Below, in pieces: positions 22,143 through 34,286 of a DNA stretch of 64,000 nucleotides. Numbering within the stretch: position 1 is the first letter of the stretch; each line of letters begins with the position of its first letter. The notes below the pieces were generated by a model. The model saw only the letters and a list, made by a program, of their open reading frames with translations. It ran no database searches and had not been told where the DNA came from. Source of the DNA: Smallanthus sonchifolius. Its lineage: Eukaryota > Streptophyta > Magnoliopsida > Asterales > Asteraceae. Made by a program: the position numbers and the translations under genes. Where the stretch lies: positions 63,423,279-63,487,278 of the forward strand of contig CM042034.1 of NCBI GenBank assembly GCA_023525975.1. The letters are read 5' to 3'.

Positions 22143-24205
22143 GTAATCCTTGAGTCCATCACGATCGATTTCATGAGAGGATCAAAAGCCCCCTGTTTAA
22201 TTTCATAAATAGAGGGTAATACGATTCGAATTGGGAGATTTGAAAACTAGGGTTCATAAGGAAATTAGGCGTGATTTGAGTTTTTTTTTATCAGTATTTC
22301 TTTCTTGGTTTATAGCATCAATAAGGCTCATGGTCCGGTGGTTGAGCATGCGTGTTTGTGACCCAGGCAACCCGGGTTCGATCCGGACAAGCCTGAGTCT
22401 TTTTGATTTCTTTGTTTGGGCTTTTTAATCAGTTTCTAAATTCTTTAAAAATTCTTATAAAATCAGTTAAACTTTTATAAACATGAAACTAATTTTTAAC
22501 CTCACTTTTATCTTCCAGAACAATTTTATTTAATTAAGGTTAGTTAAAACCTATAATAATTAATTCTTTAAAAATAGTTTTAAAAGCTTAAAAACTATAA
22601 AAAAAATACCTTCTAACGTTATAAATTTATGCGTACAATGGAAACTATTTTATAAACTCAGAAACTCTAAATTATTAATAAGTAAATTACGTTAAACTTT
22701 AGATAAATTGATAAACTTTTATTTATACATAAAACTTATAAAAATTTCATAAACCTATAAAACTTAACTATAAACAGTTAGACTTATACATTTTTATGAA
22801 ATTCATATTTGCTAAAACTTGTTTATTTATGGTAATTGGAAACATAAGAAATAAATATACTTTAATTTTCTAGCTTTTGCAAACTTATAAAAGTTAAATA
22901 GAAACTTTATAAACTTATAAGGTACTTATTTAAAACCTTTATAAAAACTTATAGTTTTAAAACATTTATAAACTAATAATTTAAAACATAAACTTTACAA
23001 GGAATTCTATAAACTTATGGAAAAACTTGTCATTTAATTAAACTTATAAACATTTATTTAAACCTATAAACATTTATTTATTACAAGATAACTTGTAAAA
23101 TAAATGTTTAATACTTGAAACTCTAATAAATCCTAAATGAATTATATTGTTTATTCTTATGAATACCTATTTATCCTTAATAATTGTTAAATAAGTACTA
23201 TTAATCCTTATTTATCCTCTAAATGTTATTATCTATTCAAACGTATTTATATTACGAATTAATTTGTATTATAAATACTTAATACTTAGAAACTTAATCA
23301 AATCTCAAATGACTTATGTTAAGTAAATAAGTAATTATTCTTGTAATTATTTAATTCTAAATACTTAGAAAACTATTTTGATTATTCTTACCTAACTTGT
23401 ATAATTAATAATTGTGAAACTTTTAAATAATTATTTTAATTAGTAATTATTCTAATCTACAAATCTATTAAACTTTGACATACAAGTCTTGTATCAAAAC
23501 CTTTATTATAAACTTGATTTAAACTTCATAAACATAATCAATCACATCTCCCATTGGAACCCTAGTCAATCTTAAAATCCTAGATTCTTGTCATAGACTT
23601 ATAAGATCATACTTGAAACTTTAGACTTGTATTCTTAGGCTTATTGTGAGGATATTCTCCCTCTCCAAGTCTTGCAAACTTACTCTTATCGGGTACTCTT
23701 CATCAATCCAAGTGACTATACTTAGCCCCTTTTTCCTTTCTATGCTTTTGGGGTGAAACATGTTCAAAATTCATAAACTTATACAATTCTTGTACAACTA
23801 TGACTACGTGTTTATTCTTATGTTAAACTTGAAACTTGTATACTTAGATTAAACTTAAAACTAGCACATTCATTAACTTTGATCAAGCCTATAGTAACAA
23901 TGATAGATCTATTGCATTTGACCGATCCACCTTGATTGATTGACCCCTTCGGGGGGGAACCCTTGGTGATTGTTACTGAATTAAACTTTAAACTTGAGAC
24001 TTATAAGGGTAACCTGTGGGTTATGCCTAAACTTGGTTGGAGGGTTGAAGTGCACAATGTTTAAGATACTTGTTCTCATACTTACATTATAGAATGCATA
24101 TATCATAGTGAATTGTAATCCTTTTCAAATCCTTGTTAAACTGTGTCAAAACCTTTGTATCTCACCAACTATTTTGTAGTTGACAAATTCTTTCACATGT
24201 TTCAG
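22143..24205 (+). other. Candidate intron inside the LARD LTR
   Basis: Donor-like AATCAG/GTAATCC follows the leader and acceptor-like CACATGTTTCAG/GTAC lies about 220 bp before the LTR end. The same pair is at 29387 and 31431 in the 3' LTR. The unrelated-length solo LTR G has the same arrangement (donor 36761, acceptor 35317, minus strand). Splicing itself is inferred. Confidence 0.45.
22321..22404 (+). promoter_or_regulatory. tRNA-like pol III promoter module inside LARD LTR
   Basis: TGGTTGAGCATG (22339-22350) fits an A box and GGTTCGATCC (22375-22384) fits a B box. Their spacing is tRNA-like, and a T5 run at 22400-22404 could terminate pol III. It could be a captured tRNA or SINE head. The second copy is at 29567-29612 in the other LTR. 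Confidence 0.55.
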
Positions 24206-24427
24206 GTACTACAACATGAGACTTTATTATGATCACATAGGATGCTTGGACCTAGAATGCTTAATCAATTAGACTTGTATTCTTGTTATGTATTTGATTT
24301 ATTATTTGTATTGGAACCTTGAAGTTATTTAATAAAACTATTGAAACTTTAAATAGTCAACCTTGTGCTATTGAACAACCGCGTCCGCCCCGACGTATAA
24401 TCCGCCGTCGGTTGGGGTGTGACAGAT

Positions 24428-24439
24428 TGGTATCAGAGC
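24428..24439 (+). other. Primer binding site, LARD
   Basis: TGGTATCAGAGC three bases after the LTR end, the standard plant tRNA-iMet primer site. Confidence 0.92.
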
Positions 24440-27120
24440 CAGGTTTATAGGGAATTAGGTTATTAGACACATGACCTAGGCTATAACTTAGGAGACCCAA
24501 ACTTGAGTTATCTCATGTCCCTTACTAGGAATTCTCTCCTCATTCTATTCTTAAATCTTATACGCTTGGAGATTCTACGTTTCTACTTATCTACGTGCTA
24601 CAAGAGTCCACTACATCGAGGGTACATTCTTAGGCTTTAAGTCTAAGCCACCACTAAACTCTCGTCAAGAATATTTAAGTTCTAGATAATGTGTGAGAAC
24701 TTGTGCGGACCGGAAGGGTGGATACCTGTATTTTGGAAATTCTGTCAAGGAAAGCATTTCGTATAAATCCAAATCAACCGTTGGACCCGTATGCTTTCCT
24801 GGGAATTCTTGGGATGAGTATCCACTTATAGGAATGCATGACTTCTCTAAACATTAGTGAGCTTAGATCTCTCTTGATATGTCAAAGTACTTACTTAGTG
24901 ATATGCACTAAATGAGTACCATCTCAAATACTATACACTTCATAAATTCATGATCCAAAAACTTTCCTCTGTAACCTTTATTCTATGATTCTTAAGTCTC
25001 GTCTTGTCACATGACAGCATGCTTACTCGTCATGACCTGAAGGAGTTACCTTCAAGGAGAAATTCTTACGAGATTATACTTAAAAACTACATACATAAAC
25101 TTATATTTATAGATACTACCCAATAAACTTCGTGATCGTTGTAATACAACCCTTAAAACTATGTATTACTCTATAAATTCTCCTATAAACTTCATTATTT
25201 TATGAACATAACACTTAAAAGGAAACCCTTGTGTTTCATCTTATTTTCATCACTCAATCAAACTACTCTAAATAACTCACCCAAACTTTTGCTACACTTT
25301 TATACATCTCAAAGTGTTTACACATCTTTAAACTTCATGATCCTTGTAATACCAGCACATTTAAAACTATGTATTGCCCTACAAGTCCTTTTACAAACTT
25401 CATTATTTTTGGCACATAAAGGGAAACCTTGTGTCTCATTTCATTTTTCGTCACTCAAGCAAACTTCATTTTATGACTAACTCGAAGCTTAGTTACACTT
25501 TTATATATCTCAAAACCTTCATACGTCCTTAAAACTTACACATCACCGTTTCTTGTAAACAAAACTTAACGTCTTTTAAACCTAAAGTACATTAACAAAA
25601 GGATTAGTAACCTGATCGTTTTCCCGCAAGGGAAGAAGCTTACTATAGAATAAACAAGCTCCACGTCTAAGACTCTAAGCCTACAATGAACCTCAACATA
25701 ATACCATAAACCCAAACACCGGTGACAACAACTGAGAGAAGTTGTAGGCCCATGAGGAAGTTCTGGCTAGGGAAATAGGGTACTTAAGTGAGTCCTTATG
25801 ACCACCCCTTCTTCCGGGAATCCTCCTCGTTAGCCCATCAACTTCCAATCAAAACTATTTTCGAAAATGTTACTGTGATAACTCAGTATTATGAATAAAA
25901 ACCTTTTGAACATATTAAATCAACTTACTTACACACTTTAATTTTCCGTTTAAATTGTATTATGTAAGGGCTAGAAGTCCCAATTTTGAAACATTCAGCG
26001 AAAGTTATTTCGAAATTTATCTTATTATCACTTACTAGCTTGACTTTCCTTCTAGCACTACAAAACACTTCTACCCAAACACTTTCGTCAAGAATAGCTC
26101 ACGTTAGTACTAGAGATAATCAACAACGTGGCATTAAACAATAAAAATCCTAAATGACACGTATACTTGAAGAATAAACCTTGAACAAACCTTCTAATTC
26201 GTAAGCACTCTTTTAAAACAACTCGACTTACGAACCACTGCCGTAATCAACTATGATCCCTACCCCTTATATAGACTTAACGCTTCTAAACTTGACCAAC
26301 TTTTCGTTTGACAATCATACATACCTTTTTCATAAGTCTTACTTATACTATTTATCAATGTCCAACTCGTCATTTTTAAACATCTTAATTACACTCTATA
26401 TAAAAGAAAACTATACCTGCTGTTGTGAAACAAGATAAATCATTTGTAAACACACTATCATAAACCTTATCGAAACCTTTCCCGTTACCCTATGCTTGGA
26501 GACTTTCCTCATTCAACTCTTGTCACGTAAAAGACTTACTATAAATCACAACGGGAACTAAAGGCTCAAATACACGTTGCTGAAACATTAAACTTTGTAT
26601 ACACCACTATAAGGTCGGAGACTTTTGAGTCATGTAAAACTTGTACAAATACTCAATCCCGTATTCTTAAAACTAAACATGATCAATAAAGGATCATGTA
26701 AAGCTTAATACTGAAACTTGAAACTCAACTGACTTACCCTACTTTCAAACTTATACTTGGATTCTTAGTCTTGAAAACTTTGTGTGTCCATCTTAACCAA
26801 ACCCTATAAGACTTGATAAACGTACATTCCATATATACGAGAAAACTTCACTCTTGATACTAGACACTAGCAGGAAGAAGGACATTACTCCCTTTAGCAT
26901 AGTACATCCCCTGACTCCTATCTAAACCAAACATCGGGATCCACAAATCTTCTGGACAACTCGAATCTTCTGTGAGAAAGCGTATAACGGTTAATCCTGT
27001 TCCAAACGCTGTCCCACACCTCTCTTAAATACTAGAGTATTTAGATAACCGCCTTATACTCAAAACGTAATCGTATACTTCTATACACTGAAGCTAAACT
27101 AAAAGACTTTAAACACAATT
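24440..27120 (+). other. Non-coding internal region of the LARD
   Basis: The only open frames are short and A/T-driven. No gag, protease, RT, RNase H or integrase motif is visible in any frame. Nothing else recognised. Confidence 0.75.
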
Positions 27121-28040
27121 CTATGTTTGACGTATTCTTGCTCAAACACAATTTAAACTATTCTATGTTTGACGTATTCTTGTTCAAACACAATTTAAGC
27201 TATTCTATGTTTAACTTATTCCTGTTCAAACACAATTCTATGTTTAACGCATTCTTGTTCAAACGCAATTCTATGATTATCGCATTCTTGTTCAAACGCA
27301 ATTCTATGTTTGACATATTCTTGATCAAACACAATTTAAACTATTCTATGTTTGACGTATTCTTGTCCAAACATGATGAACGTATGAGACTTTAAACTAC
27401 CCCATGTTTGACGTATGCTTGTTCAAACATGATGAACGTATGAGACTTTAAACTACTCCATGTTTGACGTATTCTTGTTCAAACATGATGAACGTATGAG
27501 ACTTTAAACTACTCCATGTTTGACGTATTCTTGTTCAAACATGATGAACGTATGAGAATTTAAACTACCACATGTTTGACGTATTCTTGTTCAAACACAA
27601 TTTATACTACTCCATGTTTGACGTATTCTTGTTCAAACATGATGAACGTATGAGACTTTAAACTACCCCATGTTTGACGTATGCTTGTTCAAACATGATG
27701 AACGTAAGAGACTTTAAACTACTCCATGTTTGACGTATTCTTGTTCAAACATGATGAACGTATGAGACTTTAAACTACTCCATGTTTGACGCATTCTTGT
27801 TCAAACATGATGAACGTATGAGACTTTAAACTACTCCATGTTTGACGTATTCTTGTTCAAACATGATGAACGTATGAGACTTTAAACTACCCCATGTTTG
27901 ACGTATGCTTGTTCAAACAAGATGAACGTATAAGACTTTTAAACTAACCAAGGTTTGATGTATTCTTGATCAAACATGAGGAAAGTGTAAAAGCTTTAAA
28001 CTACTCGATGATTAAGGTATTCTTATTCAATCACGAGGAA
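27121..28040 (+). repeat. Hairpin tandem array in LARD internal region
   Basis: About 17 units share the core TGTTTGACGTATTCTTGT followed by TCAAACA. The core folds as CATGTTTGA / TCAAACATG around 11 bases. Unit starts at 27124, 27166, 27208, 27241, 27274, 27307, 27349, 27405 and onward give periods of 42, 33 and then mainly 56 bp. Each 56-bp unit adds GATGAACGTATGAGACTTTAAAC. A 90-codon frame over the first part is a by-product of the repeats. Confidence 0.92.
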
Positions 28041-28693
28041 ACTTTGAAACTCTAAATCTTGTCACATCTTTTTCTTTAATCATTAAATGATGTTTCTCTC
28101 TAAAGGACTCGTTAATCAATGATCACTCTTATGTGGAAACCTTAGTCATGTGTTAAACAAATTCTTGTACTCTTTCTTGATCCGCACACAAACGGAATGA
28201 CCTATGCAGACTATACGACGATTTAAATGCTTGCGAGTGCACACGTAAGTATGAAAATCAATGTATGGGAAGGCACAGTAAACTCTGTCGTATGCTATGA
28301 TGTAAGACTTATAGTAAAAGGTAGCCACGGAACTTAGGTACCATAGCAAGTCCTTAGGCGTGTTAGACTACAAACTCAAATCATTACACTATCATCGAAT
28401 CCATCCCAAGTGAGGCATCTCACTTTAAATCTTGAAGGGAAGTTCATCGGTTATTCTCTCAAATACATTTCTGAAAACAAATCTCCACATGCTTCGGTGA
28501 AACATTAGAGAAACTTCTGACAATCATGGGTTGTGAAGCTTATAAACTCTAGCGTTATCTTATTCCTATCATTACATTCCGGTTAGAATTCTAAATGTAA
28601 CCCAAGGGTTTACTTATCTTCCTCATTATCCTTGCGCATATCAATTCTTGAAAACAGTAAATTTTCTACTTTAATTTCGGGACGAAATTTCCT
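28041..28693 (+). other. LARD internal region 3' of the array
   Basis: Non-coding. It ends with TTTCGGGACGAAATTTCC, a block usually seen just before the polypurine tract of Tekay/Del chromoviruses. Confidence 0.6.
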
Positions 28694-28707
28694 AAAGTAG
28701 GGGAGAC
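28694..28707 (+). other. Polypurine tract, LARD
   Basis: AAAGTAGGGGAGAC directly before the 3' LTR TG. Confidence 0.85.
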
Positions 28708-31650
28708 TGTAATATCCAAAATTTTCCGATCTATATTTTCTAAACCGTTGAGCGTATAATTAATCTAAAACTTGAATGCGTAGCAAAACTCTTTCCTTAA
28801 ACCATAAATATTAATTACTATAATTAGTACCGGAAGTATATATGTATATATATATATATATAATAAAACGTGCACAAAGGTCCAGGGACTAAACTGGCAT
28901 TATTGAAACTTGTTTTAAACTAAAATCTAACTTTTAAACACAAAATGATAAAACTGGAAGTTTTAGGGGCCTGTCTTGAACAAAGACCAAACTCCCAGAA
29001 ACTGGAATGATCTCGAGTTCGATTCCCACTCCACCCGGTTCTGATCGTGATTAATTCAAAAACACGTTATCAGCTTGATTCGACGAAACCCGAGACTCGC
29101 CCCCCTGCGTGCGACTCAAACCCAAGGCCATTCAATACTCGAATTAAATGCTAACCACGTGTGAATTCAAATTCGAGCCGTTCGAACCTAACCGCGAACT
29201 CCTCACCTAATCGGGCATTTAATCTCGGAATTGTGTATAAATACGAGTACCAGTGGGTAGACGACATCACACCACAACCCTCTACACTCTCAATTCACTC
29301 AAATCATACATGCATTTGCTGATTTAAACCGTGGACAGCGACCTCGACCTCCAAGCTTGTTCTCCCTCAAAACGGCACCAAATCAGGTAATCCTTGAGTC
29401 CATCACGATCGATTTCATGAGAGGATCAAAAGCCCTCTGTTTAATAATACGATTCGAATTGGGAGATTTGAAAACTAGGGTTCATAAGGAAATTGGGCGT
29501 GATTTGAGTTTGTTTTTATCAGTATTTCTTTCTTGGTTTATAGCATCAATAAGGCTCATGGTCCGGTGGTTGAGCATGCGTGTTTGTGACCCAGGCAACC
29601 CGGGTTCGATCCGGTCAAGCCTGAGTCTTTTTGATTTCTTTTTTTGGGCTTTTTAATCAGTTTCTAAATTCTTTAAAAATTCTTATAAAATCAGTTAAAC
29701 TTTTATAAACATGAAACTAATTTTTAACCTCACTTTTATCTTCCAAAACTATTTTATTTAATTAAGGTTAGTTAAAACCTATAATAATTAATTCTTTAAA
29801 AATAGTTTTAAAAGCTTAAAAACTATAAAAAAATACCTTCTAACGTTATAAATTTATGCGTACAATGGAAACTATTTTGTAAACTCAAAAACTCTAAATT
29901 ATTAATAAGTAAATTACGTTAAACTTTAGATAAATTGATAAACTTTTATTTAAACATAAAACTTATAAAAATTTCATAAACCTATAAAACTTATCTATAA
30001 ACAATTAGACTTATACATTTTTATGAAATTCATATTTGCTAAAACTTGTTTATTTATGTTAATTGGAAACATAAGAAATAAATATACTTTAATTTTCTAG
30101 CTTTTGCAAACTTATAAAAGTTAAATAGAAACTTTATAAACTTATAAGGTACTTATTTAAAACCTTTATAAAAACTTATAGTTTTAAAACATTTATAAAC
30201 TTATAATTTAAAACATAAACTTTACAAGGAATTCTATAAACTTATGGAAAAACTTGTCATTTAATTAAACTTATAAACATTTATTTAAACCTATAAACAT
30301 TTATTTATTACAAGATAACTTGTAAAATAAATGTTTAATACTTGAAACTCTAATAAATCCTAAATGAATTATATTGTTTATTCTTATGAATACTTATTTA
30401 TCCTTAATAATTGTTAAATAAGTACTATTAATCCTTATTTATCATCTAAATGTTATTATCTATTTAAACGTATTTATATTACGAATTAATTTGTATTATA
30501 AATACTTAATACTTAGAAACTTAATCAAATCTCAAATGACTTATGTTGAGTAAATAAGTAATTATTCTTGTAAATTTTTTAATTTTAAATACTTAGAAAA
30601 CTATTTTGATTATTCTTACCTAACTTGTATAATTAATAATTGTGAAACTTTTAAATAATTATTTTAATTAATAATTATTCTAATCTATAAATCTATTAAA
30701 CTTTGACATACAAGTCTTGTATCAAAACATTTATTATAAACTTGATTTAAACTTCATAAACACAATCAATCCCATCTCCCATTGGAACCCTAGTCAATCT
30801 TAAAATCCTAGATTCTTGTCATAGACTTATAAGATCATACTTGAAACTTTAGACTTATATTCTTAGGCTTATTGTGAGGATATTCTCCCTCTCCAAGTCT
30901 TGCAAACTTACTCTTATCGGGTACTCTTCATCAATCCAAGTGAGTATACTTAGCCCATTTTTCCTCTCTATGCTTTTGGGGTGAAACATGTTCAAAATTC
31001 TTAAACTTATACAATTCTTGTACAACTATGAATACGTTTATTCTTATGTTAAACTTGAGACTTGTATGCTTAGATTAAACTTAAAACTAGCACATTCATT
31101 AACTTTGATCAAGCCTATAGTAACAATGATAGATCTATTGCATTTGACCAATCCACCTTGATTGATTGACCCCTTCGGGGGGGAACCCTTGGTGATTGTT
31201 ACTGAATTAAACTTTAAACTTGAGACTTATAAGGGTAACCTGCGGGTTATGCCTAAACTTGGTTGGAGGGTTGAAGTGCACAATGTTTAAGATACTTGTT
31301 CTCATACTTACATTATAGAATGCATATATCATAGTGAATTGTAATCCTTTTCAAATCCTTGTTAAACTGTGTCAAAACCTTTGTATCTCACCAACTATTT
31401 TGTAGTTGACAGATTCTTTCACATGTTTCAGGTACTACAACATGAGACTTTATTGTGATCACATAGGATGCTTGGACCTAGAATGCTTAATCAATTAGAC
31501 TTGTATTCTTGTTATGTATTTGATTTATTCTTTGTATTGAAACCTTGAAGTTATTTAATAAAACTATTGAAACTTTAAATAGTCAACCTTGTGCTATTGA
31601 ACAACCGCGTCCGCCCCGACGTATAATCCGTCGTCGGTTGGGGTGTGACA
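28708..31650 (+). repeat. 3' LTR of the LARD
   Basis: 2943 bp, nearly identical to the 5' LTR and carrying the same TATA box, splice-like sites and tRNA-like module. It is followed by the duplication ACAGT. Confidence 0.93.
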
Positions 31651-31655
31651 ACAGT

Positions 31656-31880
31656 GAATCTGAGTCTGACCTTAATCAGGATTTTATTTCACAAAACAAT
31701 TTGAAAATTGAAAATGTGAATAAACCTGTAAAGATCCCGTTTCCAAATGCTATAATCAAACCATTTTTTAAAGAAAAAGATCCAACACAGGATGAACGAT
31801 GGGAAAAGTTTGAGAAGCTTAAAATTAACTCACTATTTTTAACACGCTTAAACAAGATCCTGATACTGTTATGTGCTTGA
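31656..31880 (+). pseudogene. Gypsy D gag, continued after the LARD
   Basis: Continues the gag frame interrupted at 21468 (ESESDLNQDFISQ, then VKIPFPNAIIKPFF and QDERWEKFEKLKIN). The ORF call that starts at 31545 begins inside the LARD LTR and is not the true start. A frameshift follows near 31870. Confidence 0.65.
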
Positions 31881-32300
31881 AAGGTGATGTCCCAAACAGG
31901 TTAAGCTAAGTGCTAGTGTGAATGTCGTGTTCACGGGTACCCTTCCCCCGAAACTCCAAGATCCACGGGCACCTATTATTTCTATACAAATAGGTGAAAT
32001 TAAACTGGATAGAGCATTGCTAGATCTTGGAGCATCTATCAGTATAATACAGGGAGTCTGTATGATCAACATGATTTTGGTCATTTACAGAGAGTTAACA
32101 CCACTGTGGTGTTGGCTGGTCAGACTCCCACACATCCTCGGGGGATTGTAAAGGATGTGATTGTGACGGTGAAGGAGTTTTACTACCCAGTGGATTTCTT
32201 GGTGTTGGATTGTGTTAAGAACCCAAAACCAACAATCATTTTGGGTAGACCATTCTTGGCCACTACAGAGGCGGAAATTACTGTGCTAAGGGAACAGTAA
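31881..32300 (+). pseudogene. Gypsy D aspartic protease
   Basis: Two frames joined near 32080 give LPPKLQDPRAP, ALLDLGASISII (active-site Asp, DLGAS form), VKDVIVTVKEFYYPVDFLVLD and TIILGRPFLATTEAEI. This is the retropepsin of Athila/Tat-like Gypsy elements. At least one frameshift disables it. Confidence 0.8.
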
Positions 32301-32302
32301 GT

Positions 32303-32635
32303 ATGAGGTTTGGGGCTCAGAAAATGAGTCTTCAAATATTCTCAAAATTGCCAACCCCGAAAGCTAACAAATGTGGATCACCTGAAAAGGTGAACCACAC
32401 ATTCGAGAATGTTTGTGTTATGTTTGATAGATCAGCTGAGCGAAAGGATGGAGAAACTCCGGATAAGAGGAAGAAACGGGTCAGAAAGAGAAGACGAAAA
32501 GGAAAGAAACCGCAAGTTTCGGATGTAGAACGGGAACTCTTTGCTTTATTTGTGCAAGCATGGATAAAATTTGATGATGAAAGGAACTTAAGTGTGGGGA
32601 GGGAGGATTGCAAGCATCCCACCCGACCACCATGA
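32303..32635 (+). CDS. Basic tail ORF downstream of Gypsy D protease
   Basis: A 110-codon frame directly follows the protease. It has a basic cluster (KRKKRVRKRRRKGKK, about residues 54-70) that resembles a nuclear localisation or RNA-binding patch, then FALFVQAWIKFDDE. It ends near the purine motif AAGTGTGGGGAGG. It may be the C-terminal end of the gag-pro polyprotein, displaced by a frameshift. No family recognised. Confidence 0.45.
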   Translation: MRFGAQKMSLQIFSKLPTPKANKCGSPEKVNHTFENVCVMFDRSAERKDGETPDKRKKRVRKRRRKGKKPQVSDVERELFALFVQAWIKFDDERNLSVGREDCKHPTRPP

Positions 32636-32639
32636 CCCA

Positions 32640-33042
32640 AGTAAGTACACCGCGTTTGGCGGAAAACATTAAACTTAGCACTCTTAGGATGTAGCCTAAG
32701 GTATGCTTTAATTCGTGTCTAGTTAAATGAACTTTGCGGGTGTATTCAATAAAAACCCTCAGGAGATTAAACTTGTTCACTCGGGCTACCGAGAGGTTTA
32801 AAGGCTTGATGCATACGCTAAATGCATCCGTGATACCTAAGAAAGTGACTTAGGTTTTTTTTTCATTTTTGTGTGCTTTTGGTGTGTGAACCGGCCAAGT
32901 GTGGGGAAGTCACATGGGTTTCATGCACGTGGGGTGCAATTGGGCGCGTGTGTGAGTTTTGGACGATTGAACAAAATCTGGATTTTTATGGTGAAAAATT
33001 TTCTACGTTATTTTTTGTTCAAAACTTTCTGTCAACATCGGG
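32640..33042 (+). other. Non-coding tract after D gag-pro
   Basis: No credible ORF. It contains a second AAGTGTGGGGAAG motif near 32894. A third lies at about 33522. Confidence 0.5.
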
Positions 33043-33173
33043 TCCATGCGGTACGCGAGGCACCCTCCTCCATTTCTCGCGGTACGCGAAGAAGCAGAGT
33101 CAAGGGCCGGTCAACTTTCAATCCCTCGCGGTACGCGAAGGATTCCTCCCTAGTCTTCGCGGTACGTGAGGGA
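33043..33173 (+). repeat. Four-unit palindrome array (C type), D 3' region
   Basis: Centres at 33052, 33083, 33132 and 33163 (31, 49, 31 bp). Units follow TCGCG, GTA, CGCGA; the third (CCCTCGCGGTACGCGAAGG) is the clearest. Confidence 0.88.
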
Positions 33174-34150
33174 CCCTGTAACCCTAATTTTTTATTTTTT
33201 TATTTATTTTTCTTTTTGAGTCGTGTCGAGTCCATCTTGTATTTTATTTTATTCGTTATATTGAGTCGATATGATACTTTTGGGTTTGTTTCGAGCTTAT
33301 ATTTGCAGGTTTTGATTGATTCACCCGTACTCAATCTCTATTCGGGTGGTGATTTCCAACTTTCGAGTGATTCTTGTACATGGCAACCCGCTTGTATCCA
33401 CGGAGCACGATCACGACTGAAATACTATACGATCGCTTATCCAGCTAAGTTTTATTTATTTTTGTATTGTTTTTTTTTTTCATTTTTTAGTCGCTCTTCT
33501 TACATTTGAGGACAATGTTAAGTTCAAGTGTGGGGAGGGGAAACCTTGTCCAGGTTTAATTTGAGTCTTTGTTTTGAGTTATAAAAATCCATAAAAATTT
33601 AAAAAATTTGAAAAATGTCCTTGGATTAGAATTTTTGAAACTAAATGGAAAATGATAGTACAATCAGGAACTGTGCATGTGGAATTTAAGTGAATAATGA
33701 TGATTAAACATGTCTAATTTGTAACGTTTTGGTAGACCCAACTGACTTAAGAGCTTAAATATCCTGATAGTGAATGTAGTTTAACTGAATTAATTTATTC
33801 AGGATGTTTTGGGGTTCTCATCTTAGGGGTGTCAGTAAGGTCGAAACTGTCAATATAGGGTGATAGGTACCTTGATAAGCAAGCATTTGTAAGTTTTTAA
33901 AATTCTTGGCACACCGCTTTCTTTTTATGAAAACAAATCCGAAAGTTGGTGGCGCCCGCATTCCATAATCCACATTTGCATGAGCTTAATTATTTAAATT
34001 GAAAGCTTAGGTTACGCCTACGTGTTACCCTCCGGGATGACGACTTGGTTGATACACCCACGTGCGGGACTTAAGTAATCAACATTCTGGACATCTAAGT
34101 TAGGTTTATGTGTTAATCTTCGGGATGGCGACTTGAAGGATACACCACTA
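33174..34150 (+). other. 3' untranslated region of Gypsy D
   Basis: Contains TTCAAGTGTGGGGAGGGG near 33520 and two copies of the 85-bp-type repeat (34010-34150). It is inverted relative to the homologous tracts of H and J. It ends abruptly at about 34150, where protease sequence of Gypsy E begins. Confidence 0.6.
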
Positions 34151-34286
34151 TTCCACATCCATGTCTAGAATAACGAAATCCACTAGGAAGAAAAATTTGC
34201 CTACTTTTACTAACTTATTTTCCATAATTCCCCATGGATACTTGACTGAACGGTTAGCCAAGGATATGCTCATGCGCGTTGGCTGC
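34151..34286 (-). pseudogene. Gypsy E protease fragment left of element F
   Basis: Matches the protease DNA of H (near 18850-18970) and J (near 62750-62870) on the minus strand. It ends at GGCTGC, where element F inserted; the protease resumes at 44215. Confidence 0.7.

Larger units (their letters stand above)
21469..24424 (+). repeat. 5' LTR of the LARD
   Basis: 2956 bp, TGTAATATCC...GTGTGACA. It has a TATA box at 21992-21999, a splice-donor-like CAG/GTAAT at 22142/22143, a tRNA-like A-box/B-box module at 22339-22384, an AT-rich tract (22440-23560) and a splice-acceptor-like TTTCAG at 24200-24205. Confidence 0.93.
21464..31655 (+). mobile_element. LARD-type non-autonomous LTR element (LTRs of about 2.95 kb, no coding)
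   Basis: A complete element lies between perfect 5-bp duplications ACAGT (21464-21468 and 31651-31655). It has LTR 21469-24424, tRNA-Met primer site 24428-24439, a 4.3 kb internal region with no gag or pol, a polypurine tract 28694-28707 and LTR 28708-31650. LTR starts (TGTAATATCC) and ends (GGTGTGACA), together with the CGGGACGAAATTTCC block before the polypurine tract, resemble Tekay/Del chromoviruses. The two LTRs are nearly identical apart from scattered substitutions and a deletion of about 16 bp (22200s versus 29440s). Mobilisation would need proteins in trans. Confidence 0.9.
19714..34150 (+). mobile_element. Gypsy element D (gag-pro type), split by the LARD
   Basis: Plus strand: 5' LTR 19714-20782, primer site, a gag with CCHC knuckle, [LARD insertion 21469-31650], gag continued, protease, a basic tail ORF, a four-unit palindrome array (33043-33173) and a 3' untranslated region like that of H and J. 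Removing the LARD and one copy of its ACAGT duplication rejoins the gag frame exactly. A 3' LTR is not present; the sequence jumps to Gypsy E protease at about 34150. No RT or integrase is present. Confidence 0.75.

Noticed and set aside
22321..22404. Genuine tRNA gene
   Set aside because: A and B boxes are present but flanking bases do not form a convincing acceptor stem, and the module is repeated inside both LTRs.
27123..27395. 90-codon ORF in the LARD
   Set aside because: It is a by-product of the hairpin tandem repeats and ends when the unit length changes.
32871..33509. 212-codon plus-strand ORF after D gag-pro
   Set aside because: It crosses the palindrome array and T-rich tracts, has no recognisable domain, and is not conserved in H or J.
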